NCBI RefSeq assembly: GCF_035978755.1
Contig: NZ_CP108414.1
Location: 2,976,001-3,040,000 of the forward strand
DNA length: 64,000 bases
Direction of reading: 5' to 3'
Origin: Streptomyces sp. NBC_01298
GTDB lineage: Bacteria; Actinomycetota; Actinomycetes; Streptomycetales; Streptomycetaceae
Shown here: piece by piece, positions 9,179-16,837 of the stretch
How positions within the stretch are numbered: the first letter of the stretch is position 1
Layout: every line of letters starts with the position of its first letter
Notes under the pieces: model-generated
The model's database searches: none
What the model saw: only the letters and a program-made list of their open reading frames with translations
What the model was told of the DNA's origin: nothing
Program-made: the position numbers and the translations under genes

Positions 9179-9904
9179 CTACCGGTGCTCGGGGTTCGGG
9201 AAGTCGAAGCGGCAGCCCGCGTCCCACAGGGAGCGCTGGTTGCCGTGCGCCGGCATCCCGCCGGCCCGCTTGAGCAGGGCGGCCAGATGCATGAGGTTCC
9301 AGCTCATGAAGGTCGTGTTCCGGTTGGTGAAATCGTTCTCGGGACCGCCGGATCCGGGGTCCAGGTACGAGGGCCCGGGTCCGGCCTCGCCGATCCATCC
9401 GGCGTCGGCCTGCGGGGGGATCGCGTAGCCGAGGTGCTGGAGGCTGTAGAGGATGTTCATGGCGCAGTGCTTGACGCCGTCCTCGTTGCCGGTGATCAGC
9501 GCCCCGCCCACGCGCCCGTAATAGGCGTACTGGCCCTGCTCGTTCAGGATCGACGAGCAGGCGTAGAGCCGCTCGATGACCTGCTTCATCACCGAGCTGT
9601 TGTCCCCGAGCCAGATCGGGCCGCACAGCACCAGGATGTCGGCGTCCATGATCTGGCTGTAGAGCACCGGCCACTGATCGTCGTCCCAGCCGTGGTCGGT
9701 CATATCGGGCCAGACACCGGTGGCGATGTCGTGGTCGACGGCCCGGATGAGCGAGGTCCGGACCCCGGCCGCCTCCATCACCGCGCGGCTCTTCCCGATC
9801 AGGCCCTCGGTGTTGCTGGGCTCGGGCGATCGCTTGAGCGTGCAGTTGACGTACACGGCGGTGAGGTCGGAGTAGTCGAGGTCCTGCGCGGGGTCGGTAG
9901 CCAC
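9179..9904 (-). CDS. NAD(P)H-dependent flavodoxin-type oxidoreductase
   Basis: A 241-residue protein of the NADPH-dependent FMN reductase/flavodoxin-fold family. Strand 1 leads into TAVYVNCTLKRSPEPSNT (phosphate-binding turn of the FMN site), followed by ADILVLCGPIWLGDNSSVMK, the classical second FMN loop, and later GALITGNEDGVKH. It should reduce FMN or quinone-like acceptors in the cytosol; the substrate is unknown. GTG 9904 starts the conserved part (MATDPAQDLDYSD); an upstream extension to 10210 is open but would run into the cobalamin riboswitch on the other strand. It is convergent with the AMIN-like gene and divergent from cbiM. Confidence 0.82.
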   Translation of the reverse strand: MATDPAQDLDYSDLTAVYVNCTLKRSPEPSNTEGLIGKSRAVMEAAGVRTSLIRAVDHDIATGVWPDMTDHGWDDDQWPVLYSQIMDADILVLCGPIWLGDNSSVMKQVIERLYACSSILNEQGQYAYYGRVGGALITGNEDGVKHCAMNILYSLQHLGYAIPPQADAGWIGEAGPGPSYLDPGSGGPENDFTNRNTTFMSWNLMHLAALLKRAGGMPAHGNQRSLWDAGCRFDFPNPEHR

Positions 9905-10023
9905 CCGTCCAGCCTCGCCGGGGCCCGGCGCGGCCGCCACCGGACCGCATCCGTCCGGGGCCGCCGCGGCCCGGCCCGACGGGGGCGGGTTTGTGACCGG
10001 TCCGTGCGGCCGACTAGGGTCAG

Positions 10024-10191
10024 CGGGCCTTGGTGTTCGGGAAACCGGTGGGAAACCGGTGCGGCCCTCGCCACTGTGATCGGGAAGTCCGGCTCCACTC
10101 CTGCGGGAAAGCCACTGGGCTGCGCGGGAGGTTCCGCGCTGCCCGGGAAGGCGGGGCATGGACGTCAACCCGTGAGCCAGGAGACCGGCCG
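10024..10191 (+). ncRNA. Cobalamin (AdoCbl) riboswitch upstream of cbiMNQO
   Basis: The leader of cbiM holds the conserved cobalamin-riboswitch core: GAAAGCCACTGGGC at 10107-10120, GGGAAGG at 10144-10150, and the B12 box GAGCCAGGAGACCGGCC at 10174-10190, with a GGCC closing element at 10026 that can pair with GGCC at 10187. The order and spacing match the family. The expected effect is to lower expression of the cobalt transporter when coenzyme B12 is plentiful. Confidence 0.92.
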
Positions 10192-10236
10192 GGGCGCGTT
10201 GTCCATCCACGAGGTGCTGGAGAGGTCTCCCTACCC

Positions 10237-10956
10237 ATGCATATAGCCGAGGGGTTCCTGCCCCCTTTGCACGCGGTCGCCTGGGGCGCCGCGTCCGCCC
10301 CCTTCGTCGTCCACGGCGTCCGCGCGCTCACCCGCGAGGTGAAGGCCAACCCGGAGAGCACGCTGCTGCTCGGTGCGTCCGGGGCCTTCACCTTCGTCCT
10401 GTCCGCCCTGAAGATCCCGTCGGTGACCGGCAGTTGCTCGCACCCCACGGGCACCGGGCTCGGGGCGATCCTGTTCCGGCCGCCGATCATGGCGGTGCTG
10501 GGCACGATCACCCTGCTGTTCCAGGCCCTGCTGCTGGCGCACGGCGGGCTCACCACCCTCGGCGCCAACGTCTTCTCGATGGCCATCGCCGGCCCGTGGG
10601 CGGGTTACGCCGTCTACCGGCTGCTGCGCACGTCCGGGCTCCCGCTGATGGTGACCGTCTTCTTCGGCGCCTTCTTCGCCGACCTGGTCACCTACTGCGT
10701 CACCAGCGTGCAGCTCGCCCTGGCCTTCCCCGACCCGGCCTCCGGTGTCGCGGGCTCGCTCGCGAAGTTCGGGGGGATCTTCGCGGTCACGCAGATCCCG
10801 CTGGCCGTGAGCGAGGGGCTGCTGACCGTCCTGGTGATGCGGCTACTGATGGCGTCGAGCAAGTCGGACCTGGTCAGGCTGGGTGTCGCGAAGCTGACGG
10901 CCCCCCGTACCGGTGGTGGTACCGGTACGGCCACCGGAGAGAAGGCGGCGGCCTGA
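10237..10956 (+). CDS. cbiM: Cobalt ECF transporter substrate-binding membrane protein CbiM
   Basis: A 239-residue integral membrane S component of the group-I cobalt ECF transporter. It begins MHIAEGFLP; the N-terminal Met-His pair is part of the metal-binding site in CbiM/NikM proteins, which settles the start at 10237 rather than the longer upstream frame that would run through the riboswitch. Several hydrophobic helices follow, with the conserved [19 protein letters not shown] loop. It starts a tight cbiM-cbiN-cbiQ-cbiO operon (overlaps of 1-4 bases or gaps of 3) that imports Co2+ for B12 synthesis. Its C-terminal tail is Gly/Thr/Ala-rich. Confidence 0.95.
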   Translation: MHIAEGFLPPLHAVAWGAASAPFVVHGVRALTREVKANPESTLLLGASGAFTFVLSALKIPSVTGSCSHPTGTGLGAILFRPPIMAVLGTITLLFQALLLAHGGLTTLGANVFSMAIAGPWAGYAVYRLLRTSGLPLMVTVFFGAFFADLVTYCVTSVQLALAFPDPASGVAGSLAKFGGIFAVTQIPLAVSEGLLTVLVMRLLMASSKSDLVRLGVAKLTAPRTGGGTGTATGEKAAA

Positions 10957-11312
10957 TGAGCGGGATGTCCAAGAATACGAAGATCAACGGCCTGCTGCTG
11001 CTCCTGGTGGCGGCGCTGGCCGTGCTGCCGATCGCCCTGGGGCTGGGCGAGGGCAAGGAGGAGCCCTTCACGGGCGCCGACGCGCAGGCGGAGGCCGCGA
11101 TCACCGAGCTGAAGCCGGATTACGAGCCCTGGTTCTCCCCTCTCTACGAGCCCCCCTCCGGCGAGGTCGAGTCCGCGCTGTTCGCCCTGCAGGCGGCACT
11201 GGGCGCGGGCGTGCTCGCGTACTACTTCGGCGTCCGCAAGGGCCGCCGCCAGGGGGCCGCTGCCGCCGCCGCTGCCACCACCACCGCCACCGCCACCGGC
11301 CCGGAGGCCTAG
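10956..11312 (+). CDS. cbiN: Cobalt transport protein CbiN
   Basis: A 118-residue protein with two membrane helices (residues about 10-29 and 75-93) around an extracellular segment containing FTGADAQAEAAI and PDYEPWFSPLYEPPSGEVESALFALQA, the CbiN signature. It helps CbiM load Co2+. Its ATG overlaps the cbiM stop by one base (TGATG). The C terminus is a low-complexity Ala/Thr run. Confidence 0.93.
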   Translation: MSGMSKNTKINGLLLLLVAALAVLPIALGLGEGKEEPFTGADAQAEAAITELKPDYEPWFSPLYEPPSGEVESALFALQAALGAGVLAYYFGVRKGRRQGAAAAAAATTTATATGPEA

Positions 11313-11315
11313 GCG

Positions 11316-12065
11316 GTGCTGCCGATCGACGTGGCCGCGCACAGCAGTCGCTGGCGCGGCCGGCACCCGCTGGAGAAGGCCCTGCTCGGGATCGGGCTGA
11401 CGGTCACCGCCGTGTGCCTGCCGCCCTGGCCCGGCGGGCCGCTGGTGGCCGCCGCCACCCTCGCCGTGCTGCTCGGCCCGGCCGGAGTGGCCGGCCGGCA
11501 GCTCTGGCGGGCCTTCCGGATCCCGCTCGGCTTCTGCTTCACCGGGGCGCTGCCGCTGCTGTTCGCGGTCGGCGGCCCCACGGGGCCGGTCTCCCTGGCC
11601 CCCGACGGCCCCCGGACCGCCGCCGAACTGCTGCTGCGTACCTCGGCGGCCTCGCTCGGACTGCTGCTGTTCGCGTTCACCACCCCGGTCTCCGACGTCC
11701 TGCCCCGGCTGGTCCGGGCCGGGGTGCCGGCCCCGGTGGTGGACGTCGCGCTGGTCATGTACCGGATCGGCTTCCTGCTGCTCGACTCCATGGCCCAGGT
11801 CCGCCGGGCCCAGGCGGCCCGGCTCGGGCACACCGGTCGGGCGGCGGTGTGGCGTTCCCTGGCGGGGCTCGCCGCCACCTCCTTCGTACGGGCCTTCGAC
11901 CGCGCGGCCAAGCTCCAGGCGGGGCTGGCCGGACGCGGCTACGACGGCGCCCTGCGGGTCCTCGTACCGGAGGCGGCCCTGTCGTGGCGCTTCCTGACGG
12001 CCACCGCGGGCCTGCTGGCGGCCCTGATCACCCTGACCCTCACCCTGAAGGGGCTCTTCTTGTGA
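11316..12065 (+). CDS. cbiQ: Cobalt ECF transporter transmembrane component CbiQ
   Basis: A 249-residue T component coupling CbiM/N to the ATPase. It opens with the typical HSSRWRGRHPLEKALLG motif, has hydrophobic helices, and near residues 165-210 carries the Ala-Arg-Gly coupling motifs (RRAQAARLGH and AGLAGRGYDG) that contact the ATPase. GTG start, three bases after cbiN. Confidence 0.93.
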   Translation: MLPIDVAAHSSRWRGRHPLEKALLGIGLTVTAVCLPPWPGGPLVAAATLAVLLGPAGVAGRQLWRAFRIPLGFCFTGALPLLFAVGGPTGPVSLAPDGPRTAAELLLRTSAASLGLLLFAFTTPVSDVLPRLVRAGVPAPVVDVALVMYRIGFLLLDSMAQVRRAQAARLGHTGRAAVWRSLAGLAATSFVRAFDRAAKLQAGLAGRGYDGALRVLVPEAALSWRFLTATAGLLAALITLTLTLKGLFL

Positions 12066-12895
12066 ACCCGGTGGCCACCCCCCTGATCGAGCTGTCCGGC
12101 GCGGGCTACGCCTACGAGGACGGCCCGGCGGTCCTGACCGGCGTCGACTTCGCCATCGCGCCGGGCCGGGCGCTGGCCCTGCTGGGCCGCAACGGCAGCG
12201 GCAAGACCACGCTGATGCGGCTGCTCAGCGGCGGCCTGCGGCCCGGCGCGGGATCGCTGCGGCTGGACGGCACGGAGGTCTCGTACGGCCGGGCCGGGCT
12301 GACCCGGCTGCGTACGTCCGTCCAGCTCGTGGTGCAGGACCCCGACGACCAGCTGTTCGCGGCCTCGGTCGAACAGGACGTGTCCTTCGGCCCGATGAAC
12401 CTGGGGCTCCCCGCTCCGGAGGTCCGCGCCCGCGTGGACTCGGCCCTCGCCGCCCTGGACATCACCCCGCTCCGGGACCGCCCCACCCACCTGCTCTCCT
12501 ACGGTCAGCGCAAGCGCGCGGCGATCGCCGGGGCGGTGGCGATGGCTCCACGGGTGCTGATCCTGGACGAGCCGACGGCCGGGCTCGACCCGGACGGCCA
12601 GGAGCGGCTCCTCGACGTCCTCGCCGGCCTGCGGGCGTCCGGCACCACGGTGGTGATGGCCACCCACGACGTGGACCTGGCGGTCCGCTGGGCCGACGAC
12701 GCGGCGGTCCTGACCCCGACGGGCATCCGCTTCGGCCCGGCCGAGGCCCTCCTCTCGGACCCGTCCCTCCTCACCTCGGCGGGCCTGCGGCCGGCCTGGT
12801 CCCCGGCGGTGGCCGCGCTGTTGCGGGCCCACGGCCTGCTGGCGGCGGACGCCCCCGGGCCCCGTAATCCCGAGGCGCTGGCCGCCTGGCAGTAG
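12062..12895 (+). CDS. cbiO: Cobalt ECF transporter ATP-binding protein CbiO
   Basis: A 277-residue ABC ATPase that energises the transporter. Visible motifs are Walker A GRNGSGKTT (42-50), Q-loop VVQDPDDQLFA (the DxDDQ form typical of ECF ATPases, near 90-100), signature LLSYGQRKR (144-152), Walker B RVLILDEP (164-171) and the switch His in MATHDVD. GTG overlaps the cbiQ stop by four bases (GTGA). It is the last gene of the operon. Confidence 0.95.
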   Translation: MNPVATPLIELSGAGYAYEDGPAVLTGVDFAIAPGRALALLGRNGSGKTTLMRLLSGGLRPGAGSLRLDGTEVSYGRAGLTRLRTSVQLVVQDPDDQLFAASVEQDVSFGPMNLGLPAPEVRARVDSALAALDITPLRDRPTHLLSYGQRKRAAIAGAVAMAPRVLILDEPTAGLDPDGQERLLDVLAGLRASGTTVVMATHDVDLAVRWADDAAVLTPTGIRFGPAEALLSDPSLLTSAGLRPAWSPAVAALLRAHGLLAADAPGPRNPEALAAWQ

Positions 12896-12910
12896 GTAGG
12901 TTCGCGGTTC

Positions 12911-13636
12911 GTGATGATGATCGAGACATCGAGCGAGCCACTGTCCCTCCGGTGGGACGGCGAAGAACTGGTGGACGCGGTCGGCGGGTTCCGCCGCTGG
13001 CCCCCGGACGGGACCGAGCACTCCGGTGGGTTGCGTTACCCGCGCGCATTCGACCGGGCCGCACACTCGCCCTCCGGCCGCTGGGCAGTGATCTACACGG
13101 AGCGCGGCACGAAGGCCCTGCTCCTGGACGGCGAGCGGATCGCGCGCGAGCTGAGCCGCAGCTCCTACCAGGCCTCGGCCTACGACTACCCGATCGTGCT
13201 CGGCACGCTGCCGGACGGCAGCGGCCCGCGAGCCCCGGGACTTCTTCCACTCCCGGCTCGCCGTGAGTCCGGACGGACGGCGCCTGCTCTCCGCCGGCTG
13301 GGTGTGGAGCCCCGGGCACTGCGTACGGCCGAGCTGGGCGTCTGGTCCTGCGCCCAGGGGCGCTGGACGCACCGCAGCGGCGGCGGCGACGACTGGGGAA
13401 CCGTCGTCCCGTGCGGCGGGAGCCGTGTCATGTCCCTGTACGGCCACCCGCGCCTGATCGAAGCCACCGACGGCACCGTCCTCGCACAGTGGCCCGAGGT
13501 GGCGGTCTCCCGCCGGGACGGGGCGTACGGGGTCACCCACATCCCCTCGCCGGTGACGGCCCTCCACCCCGACGGGTCCCGCCTGGCCGTCGCCGTGGAG
13601 ACCGGCATCGCGGTCCTCGATCTCCCCCAAACCTAG
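12911..13636 (+). pseudogene. Beta-propeller-like protein with a frameshifted, shortened middle (probable decayed gene)
   Basis: The open frame gives 241 residues. The first about 100 (SLRWDGEELVDAVGGFRRWP to AYDYPIVLGTLPDG) and the last about 100 (RTAELGVWSCAQGRW to the end) resemble a Streptomyces WD40-like cytoplasmic family that I remember as about 330 residues long. Between 13227 and 13326 the family-like sequence PRDFFHSRLAVSPDGRR, LLSAGWVWSPGHCV sits in another frame, so the translated middle is nonsense. Two internal deletions that shifted the frame in opposite directions explain this and leave the frame open. Sequencing error alone would not explain the missing segments. Function of the family is unknown. 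It lies between cbiO and a PadR gene. Confidence 0.62.
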
Positions 13637-13645
13637 GATGGCCGC

Positions 13646-14203
13646 ATGTCGCTCCCGCACGCCATCCTCACCGCCCTGCTCGAGAAGCCCTCGTCGGGGC
13701 TGGAGCTGACCCGGCGGTTCGACAAGTCGATCGGGTACTTCTGGTCCGCGACGCACCAGCAGATCTACCGGGAGCTCGGCCGGCTGGAGGAGGCCGGGCT
13801 GATCCGGGCACTGCCCAGCGAGGGGCCCGTACGGGGACAGAAGAAGGAGTACGAGGTACTGCCCGCCGGGAGCGCGGAGCTGGCGCGGTGGGTCGGGGAG
13901 CGTCAGGATCCCAAGCCGGTGCGGGATCCCCTGCTGCTGCGGATCCGGGCGGCCGCGGTCGTGGGGCCGCAGGGCCTGGCCGCGGAGCTGCGGCGGCATC
14001 TGGAGCTGCACCGGGCCCAGTTGGCCGTGTACGAGGGCATCGAGGAGAAGGACTTCCCGGCCGGCCGGGACTCCGACGAGGACCGGCTGCGGCGTGTCGT
14101 GCTGCACGCGGGAACCGGGCTGGAGACCTTCTGGCTGCGCTGGCTGGAGGAGGCCCTCGCCGAGGTGGAGGGCATGACCGGCGGGACCGGTCGGCAGACC
14201 TGA
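13646..14203 (+). CDS. PadR-family transcriptional regulator
   Basis: A 185-residue regulator. The N-terminal winged helix (AILTALLEKPSSGLELTRRF, YFWSATHQQIYRELGRLEEAGLI and the wing GQKKEYEVLPAG) matches PadR proteins. The C-terminal helical Vir-like dimerisation domain (residues about 95-175) contains the RRHLELHRAQLAVYE coiled segment. Such proteins usually repress nearby genes in response to small aromatic or drug-like ligands. Its target is not evident here: neighbours are the decayed propeller gene upstream and the EF-hand gene convergent. Confidence 0.88.
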   Translation: MSLPHAILTALLEKPSSGLELTRRFDKSIGYFWSATHQQIYRELGRLEEAGLIRALPSEGPVRGQKKEYEVLPAGSAELARWVGERQDPKPVRDPLLLRIRAAAVVGPQGLAAELRRHLELHRAQLAVYEGIEEKDFPAGRDSDEDRLRRVVLHAGTGLETFWLRWLEEALAEVEGMTGGTGRQT

Positions 14204-14247
14204 CGCGCGCCCCCGGCCCGGCAGGGGGCCAGAGGCGGCGCGGGGAC

Positions 14248-14460
14248 TTACTTGTTCAGGGAGGCCCAGAACTCGTCGAAGCTCAGCAGGCCGTCGTCGT
14301 TCGAGTCCTTCGCGGCGATCACGGCCTCCGCGACCGGGCCGGTGACGAACGGGTCGCCCATCGCCGCCATCGCCGAACGGAACTCGTCGGCCGTCACGAA
14401 GCCGTCACCGTTCACGTCGAACTTGCCGAACGTCGTCCGTGCGCTCTCGATGTCCGCCAC
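14248..14460 (-). CDS. Small EF-hand calcium-binding protein
   Basis: A 70-residue calmodulin-like protein with two EF-hand loops: residues 15-26 (DVNGDGFVTADE) and 52-63 (DSNDDGLLSFDE), both with acidic residues at positions 1, 3/5 and 12. It is cytoplasmic and resembles the small Cab-type proteins of Streptomyces, proposed as Ca2+ buffers or sensors. GTG 14460 is chosen because GAAGGGG lies eight bases upstream; GTG 14469 would overlap that site. Confidence 0.9.
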   Translation of the reverse strand: MADIESARTTFGKFDVNGDGFVTADEFRSAMAAMGDPFVTGPVAEAVIAAKDSNDDGLLSFDEFWASLNK

Positions 14461-14469
14461 TGGGTCCAC

Positions 14470-14714
14470 CCCTTCTTGGTGCTTGTTGACCGGCTCAGGG
14501 TAGCGGCATGCCCGCCCCCCTCACGCCCCGGGTCCCGTTCGAGCGGCAGATAGAAATTCAATTACTCTTCCGTAGTGCGGAAGCGATAATTCCAGCCAAC
14601 AATTCAAGCCCCCACTTGTCACGCTCCGGGACCACCGCATAACGTAGCGACATTGCCGCCACACCGGGAGCGCAGGGCTCCCAGGGACAAGCGGCAACAA
14701 GGGCGATCACACAG
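14470..14714. promoter_or_regulatory. AT-richer leader of the cyclodipeptide synthase operon
   Basis: Divergent spacer between the EF-hand and cyclodipeptide synthase genes. Around 14549-14610 the sequence is conspicuously A/T-rich. Short inverted repeats are visible: CTTCCG/CGGAAG at 14567-14583 and GGGAGC/GCTCCC at 14666-14682. Either could be an operator or leader hairpin; neither is proven. Confidence 0.35.
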
Positions 14715-15521
14715 GTGACGATCACAGCTGACGCATCATTCGAAGTTCTGCCCTTCACCCGCACTTGCCACCACATCTGGGAAGACGGCGACCATGTGCT
14801 CATCGGAGTGAGCCCCGGAAACAGCTACTTCAGCTCCGAGCGCATAACCAGCCTCTCCCGGTGGGCCACGACCCGCTTCGCACAGGTCGACTTCGTCTAC
14901 GCAGACCTCCACGTGGACAGGATGTTCGCCGCCTTCGGCTACACCCGGGAACACGCGGAGAAGCGTGCGACAAAGGAAATCAAGGCAGTCCGGCGAAGAA
15001 TTCTGAAGGGTGTGGAGGAATCAGGACCTCCGCACGCCGAGATCCGAGTGAGGGCACTGTCGGAGTTCCAGGAGAACCCCGTCTACCAACTTCTGCACCG
15101 GCGCGTGCTCCATTTCCTGGAGACCGACGACAAATTCCGCAAGGGCTGCGAGGAAATGGCCCTGCATTTTGTCGGTTCCAAGTTGCGGGAAGGTGAATCA
15201 ATCACCGACGCACAGTTGCAGGTGTGTTTCGATTACATGGCGGCCGAGCTGCCGTTCTTCATCGACACCCCGAGCATTCTCGACGTGCCGTCCTCCGTGG
15301 CGGCCTACCACGTCAAGATGCCGATGACCGACCTCCTGTTCGCGCGCGGTGGGGGACTGCGCGCGACGAGGAACCAGGCATACGCCGTGGTGCGCCCCGA
15401 GCCGGACGAAAAGGCGCAGAGCAACCCGAACCACCCGACCACGAGCACGAGCACGAGCACGCACGCGAACGCGCACACCGCACCAACCGAAGGGACCGTC
15501 GATGAGCGTCGAGCAGCTTGA
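14715..15521 (+). CDS. tRNA-dependent cyclodipeptide synthase, NYH type
   Basis: A 268-residue enzyme that joins two amino acids from aminoacyl-tRNAs into a 2,5-diketopiperazine. The family signature HVLIGVSPGNSYF (27-39) supplies the catalytic Ser33 (equivalent to AlbC Ser37) and Asn36. The second signature YMAAELPFF places Tyr174 and Glu178 (AlbC Tyr178/Glu182), and AAYH gives Tyr198-His199, so Asn/Tyr/His place it in the NYH subfamily. A basic helix near 83-98 (KRATKEIKAVRRR) fits tRNA binding. The last about 35 residues are an unusual Thr/Ser/His low-complexity tail. The start is GTG, with only a weak AAGG upstream. It overlaps the P450 gene by 20 bases, so the two are translated together. 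The amino acids used cannot be read reliably; the CYP121-like partner makes an aromatic product such as cyclo(Tyr-Tyr) the first guess. Confidence 0.93.
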   Translation: MTITADASFEVLPFTRTCHHIWEDGDHVLIGVSPGNSYFSSERITSLSRWATTRFAQVDFVYADLHVDRMFAAFGYTREHAEKRATKEIKAVRRRILKGVEESGPPHAEIRVRALSEFQENPVYQLLHRRVLHFLETDDKFRKGCEEMALHFVGSKLREGESITDAQLQVCFDYMAAELPFFIDTPSILDVPSSVAAYHVKMPMTDLLFARGGGLRATRNQAYAVVRPEPDEKAQSNPNHPTTSTSTSTHANAHTAPTEGTVDERRAA

Positions 15522-16740
15522 GGGCACCGGGCAGACCACCGAGCCCCTCATCGACTTCCCGCTCTCGCGGCGCGGCGACGTGCTCCCCGAGGAGTGCACC
15601 TGGCTGCGCGAGAAGGCGCCCGTCGCGAAGGTCCGTACCCTCACCGGGGATCCGGCCTGGCTGGTGAGCAGCTACGCGCTGGCCAAGCAGGTGCTGGAGG
15701 ACGAACGCTTCAGCCTCAAGGACACGGCGGGCGACGGCGTCCCGCGCCAGTACGCGCTGACGATCCCGCCCGAGGTCGTCAACAACATGGGCAACATCAA
15801 CAGCGCCGGACTGCGCAACGCGGTCATGAAGGCGCTCAACCCGCGACAGAAGGGCCTGCAGGACCGGCTGCGCGCCACGGCCGGCGAGCTCATAGACCAG
15901 CTCCTCGCCGAAGGGGGGCCCGCCGACCTGCGGGCCGGCTTCGCCGATCCCTTCTCTGCGGCCATGCACTGCCAGGTGCTGGGCGTGCCGTTCGAGGACT
16001 GGCGCCGGCTGATGTCGGGGCTGGACGTCGCGTTCATGACCGCGCGCGAACCGTTCGCCGACTCCGCGCTCAACTGGTACAAGGACGTCGGCTACTTCGA
16101 GCAGCAGCTGAAGGCGCAGCTGGCGCTTCCTGCCGAGGAGCGTACGGGGCTCCTCGGCAAGTTCGCCGAGCTGAAGGAGGCGGACCAGGAGTCGGCGCAC
16201 CTGACCGACGACATGTTCGCCACCGTCGCCGTCTCCCTCTTCGGGGCCGGCGCCGTCTCCACCTCCGCCTTCCTGACCCTGGCGGTCCTGGCGCTGCTGC
16301 AGAAGCCCGAGCTGATCGGGTACCTGCGCAAGCATCCGGAGCGCATGGGGAAGGCCGTGGACGAGCTGCTCCGCTGGAACCTGTCCGTCGGCGACGGCCT
16401 GCCGCGCATCGCGATGGCGGACATCCAGGTCGGGGACGTGCTGGTCAAGGAGGGCGAGCTGGTGCTCGTCCTGCTGGAGGGGGCCAACTTCGACCCCGAG
16501 GCCTTCGAGAACCCCGACGAGCTGGACCTGGAGCGCGAGAGCCCCAACGCCAACCTCGCCTTCGGCGCCGGCCGGCACTTCTGCCCGGCTTCCGCGCTGG
16601 GCCGGGCGCACGCCGAGATCGCGCTGGAGGTGCTGGTCGAGCGGCTGCCCGAGCTGCGTCTCGCGGTGCCGGCGGAGAACCTCGTGTGGCGGACCGGCTT
16701 CATCAAGCGCCTTCCCGAGCGGCTCCCCGTCGCCTGGTGA
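15502..16740 (+). CDS. Cytochrome P450 of the CYP121 (mycocyclosin synthase) type
   Basis: A 412-residue P450 that should oxidise the cyclodipeptide made by the upstream gene. Haem-binding FGAGRHFCPA places the thiolate at Cys361; the I-helix segment is LFGAGAVSTSAF and the ExxR-type motif is EVDELLRW-like (DELLRWN). From memory it is strikingly similar to Mycobacterium tuberculosis CYP121: PPEVVNNMGNI, VAFM, NWYKD and GDVLVKEGELVLVLLEGANFDP align. Equivalents of CYP121 Asn85, Phe168, Trp182 and Ser237 are kept, but the Gln385-Arg386 pair appears as Ile401-Lys402. Related CDPS-linked P450s in Streptomyces also attach guanine or couple aromatic rings, so the reaction is open. An AGGGA site precedes the ATG. 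Confidence 0.93.
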   Translation: MSVEQLEGTGQTTEPLIDFPLSRRGDVLPEECTWLREKAPVAKVRTLTGDPAWLVSSYALAKQVLEDERFSLKDTAGDGVPRQYALTIPPEVVNNMGNINSAGLRNAVMKALNPRQKGLQDRLRATAGELIDQLLAEGGPADLRAGFADPFSAAMHCQVLGVPFEDWRRLMSGLDVAFMTAREPFADSALNWYKDVGYFEQQLKAQLALPAEERTGLLGKFAELKEADQESAHLTDDMFATVAVSLFGAGAVSTSAFLTLAVLALLQKPELIGYLRKHPERMGKAVDELLRWNLSVGDGLPRIAMADIQVGDVLVKEGELVLVLLEGANFDPEAFENPDELDLERESPNANLAFGAGRHFCPASALGRAHAEIALEVLVERLPELRLAVPAENLVWRTGFIKRLPERLPVAW

Positions 16741-16764
16741 GGAGGCGGCGGTGAGCGGTCCAAA

Positions 16765-16797
16765 GTGCCCCGGGAGCTGTGCGAGCTCCCGGGGCAC
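16765..16797. terminator. Perfect 14-bp hairpin between convergent genes
   Basis: Arms 16765-16778 (GTGCCCCGGGAGCT) and 16784-16797, loop GTGCG. It ends the cyclodipeptide operon and probably also the convergent propeller-lipoprotein transcript. Confidence 0.85.
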
Positions 16798-16837
16798 GGC
16801 CGTCTCCTGCGCACTCGCGCGAGCGCGCGCTCGCGGC

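Noticed and set aside
10030..10236. Longer CbiM with 69 extra N-terminal residues
   Set aside because: It would translate the cobalamin riboswitch and bury the Met-His metal site that must be at the N terminus.
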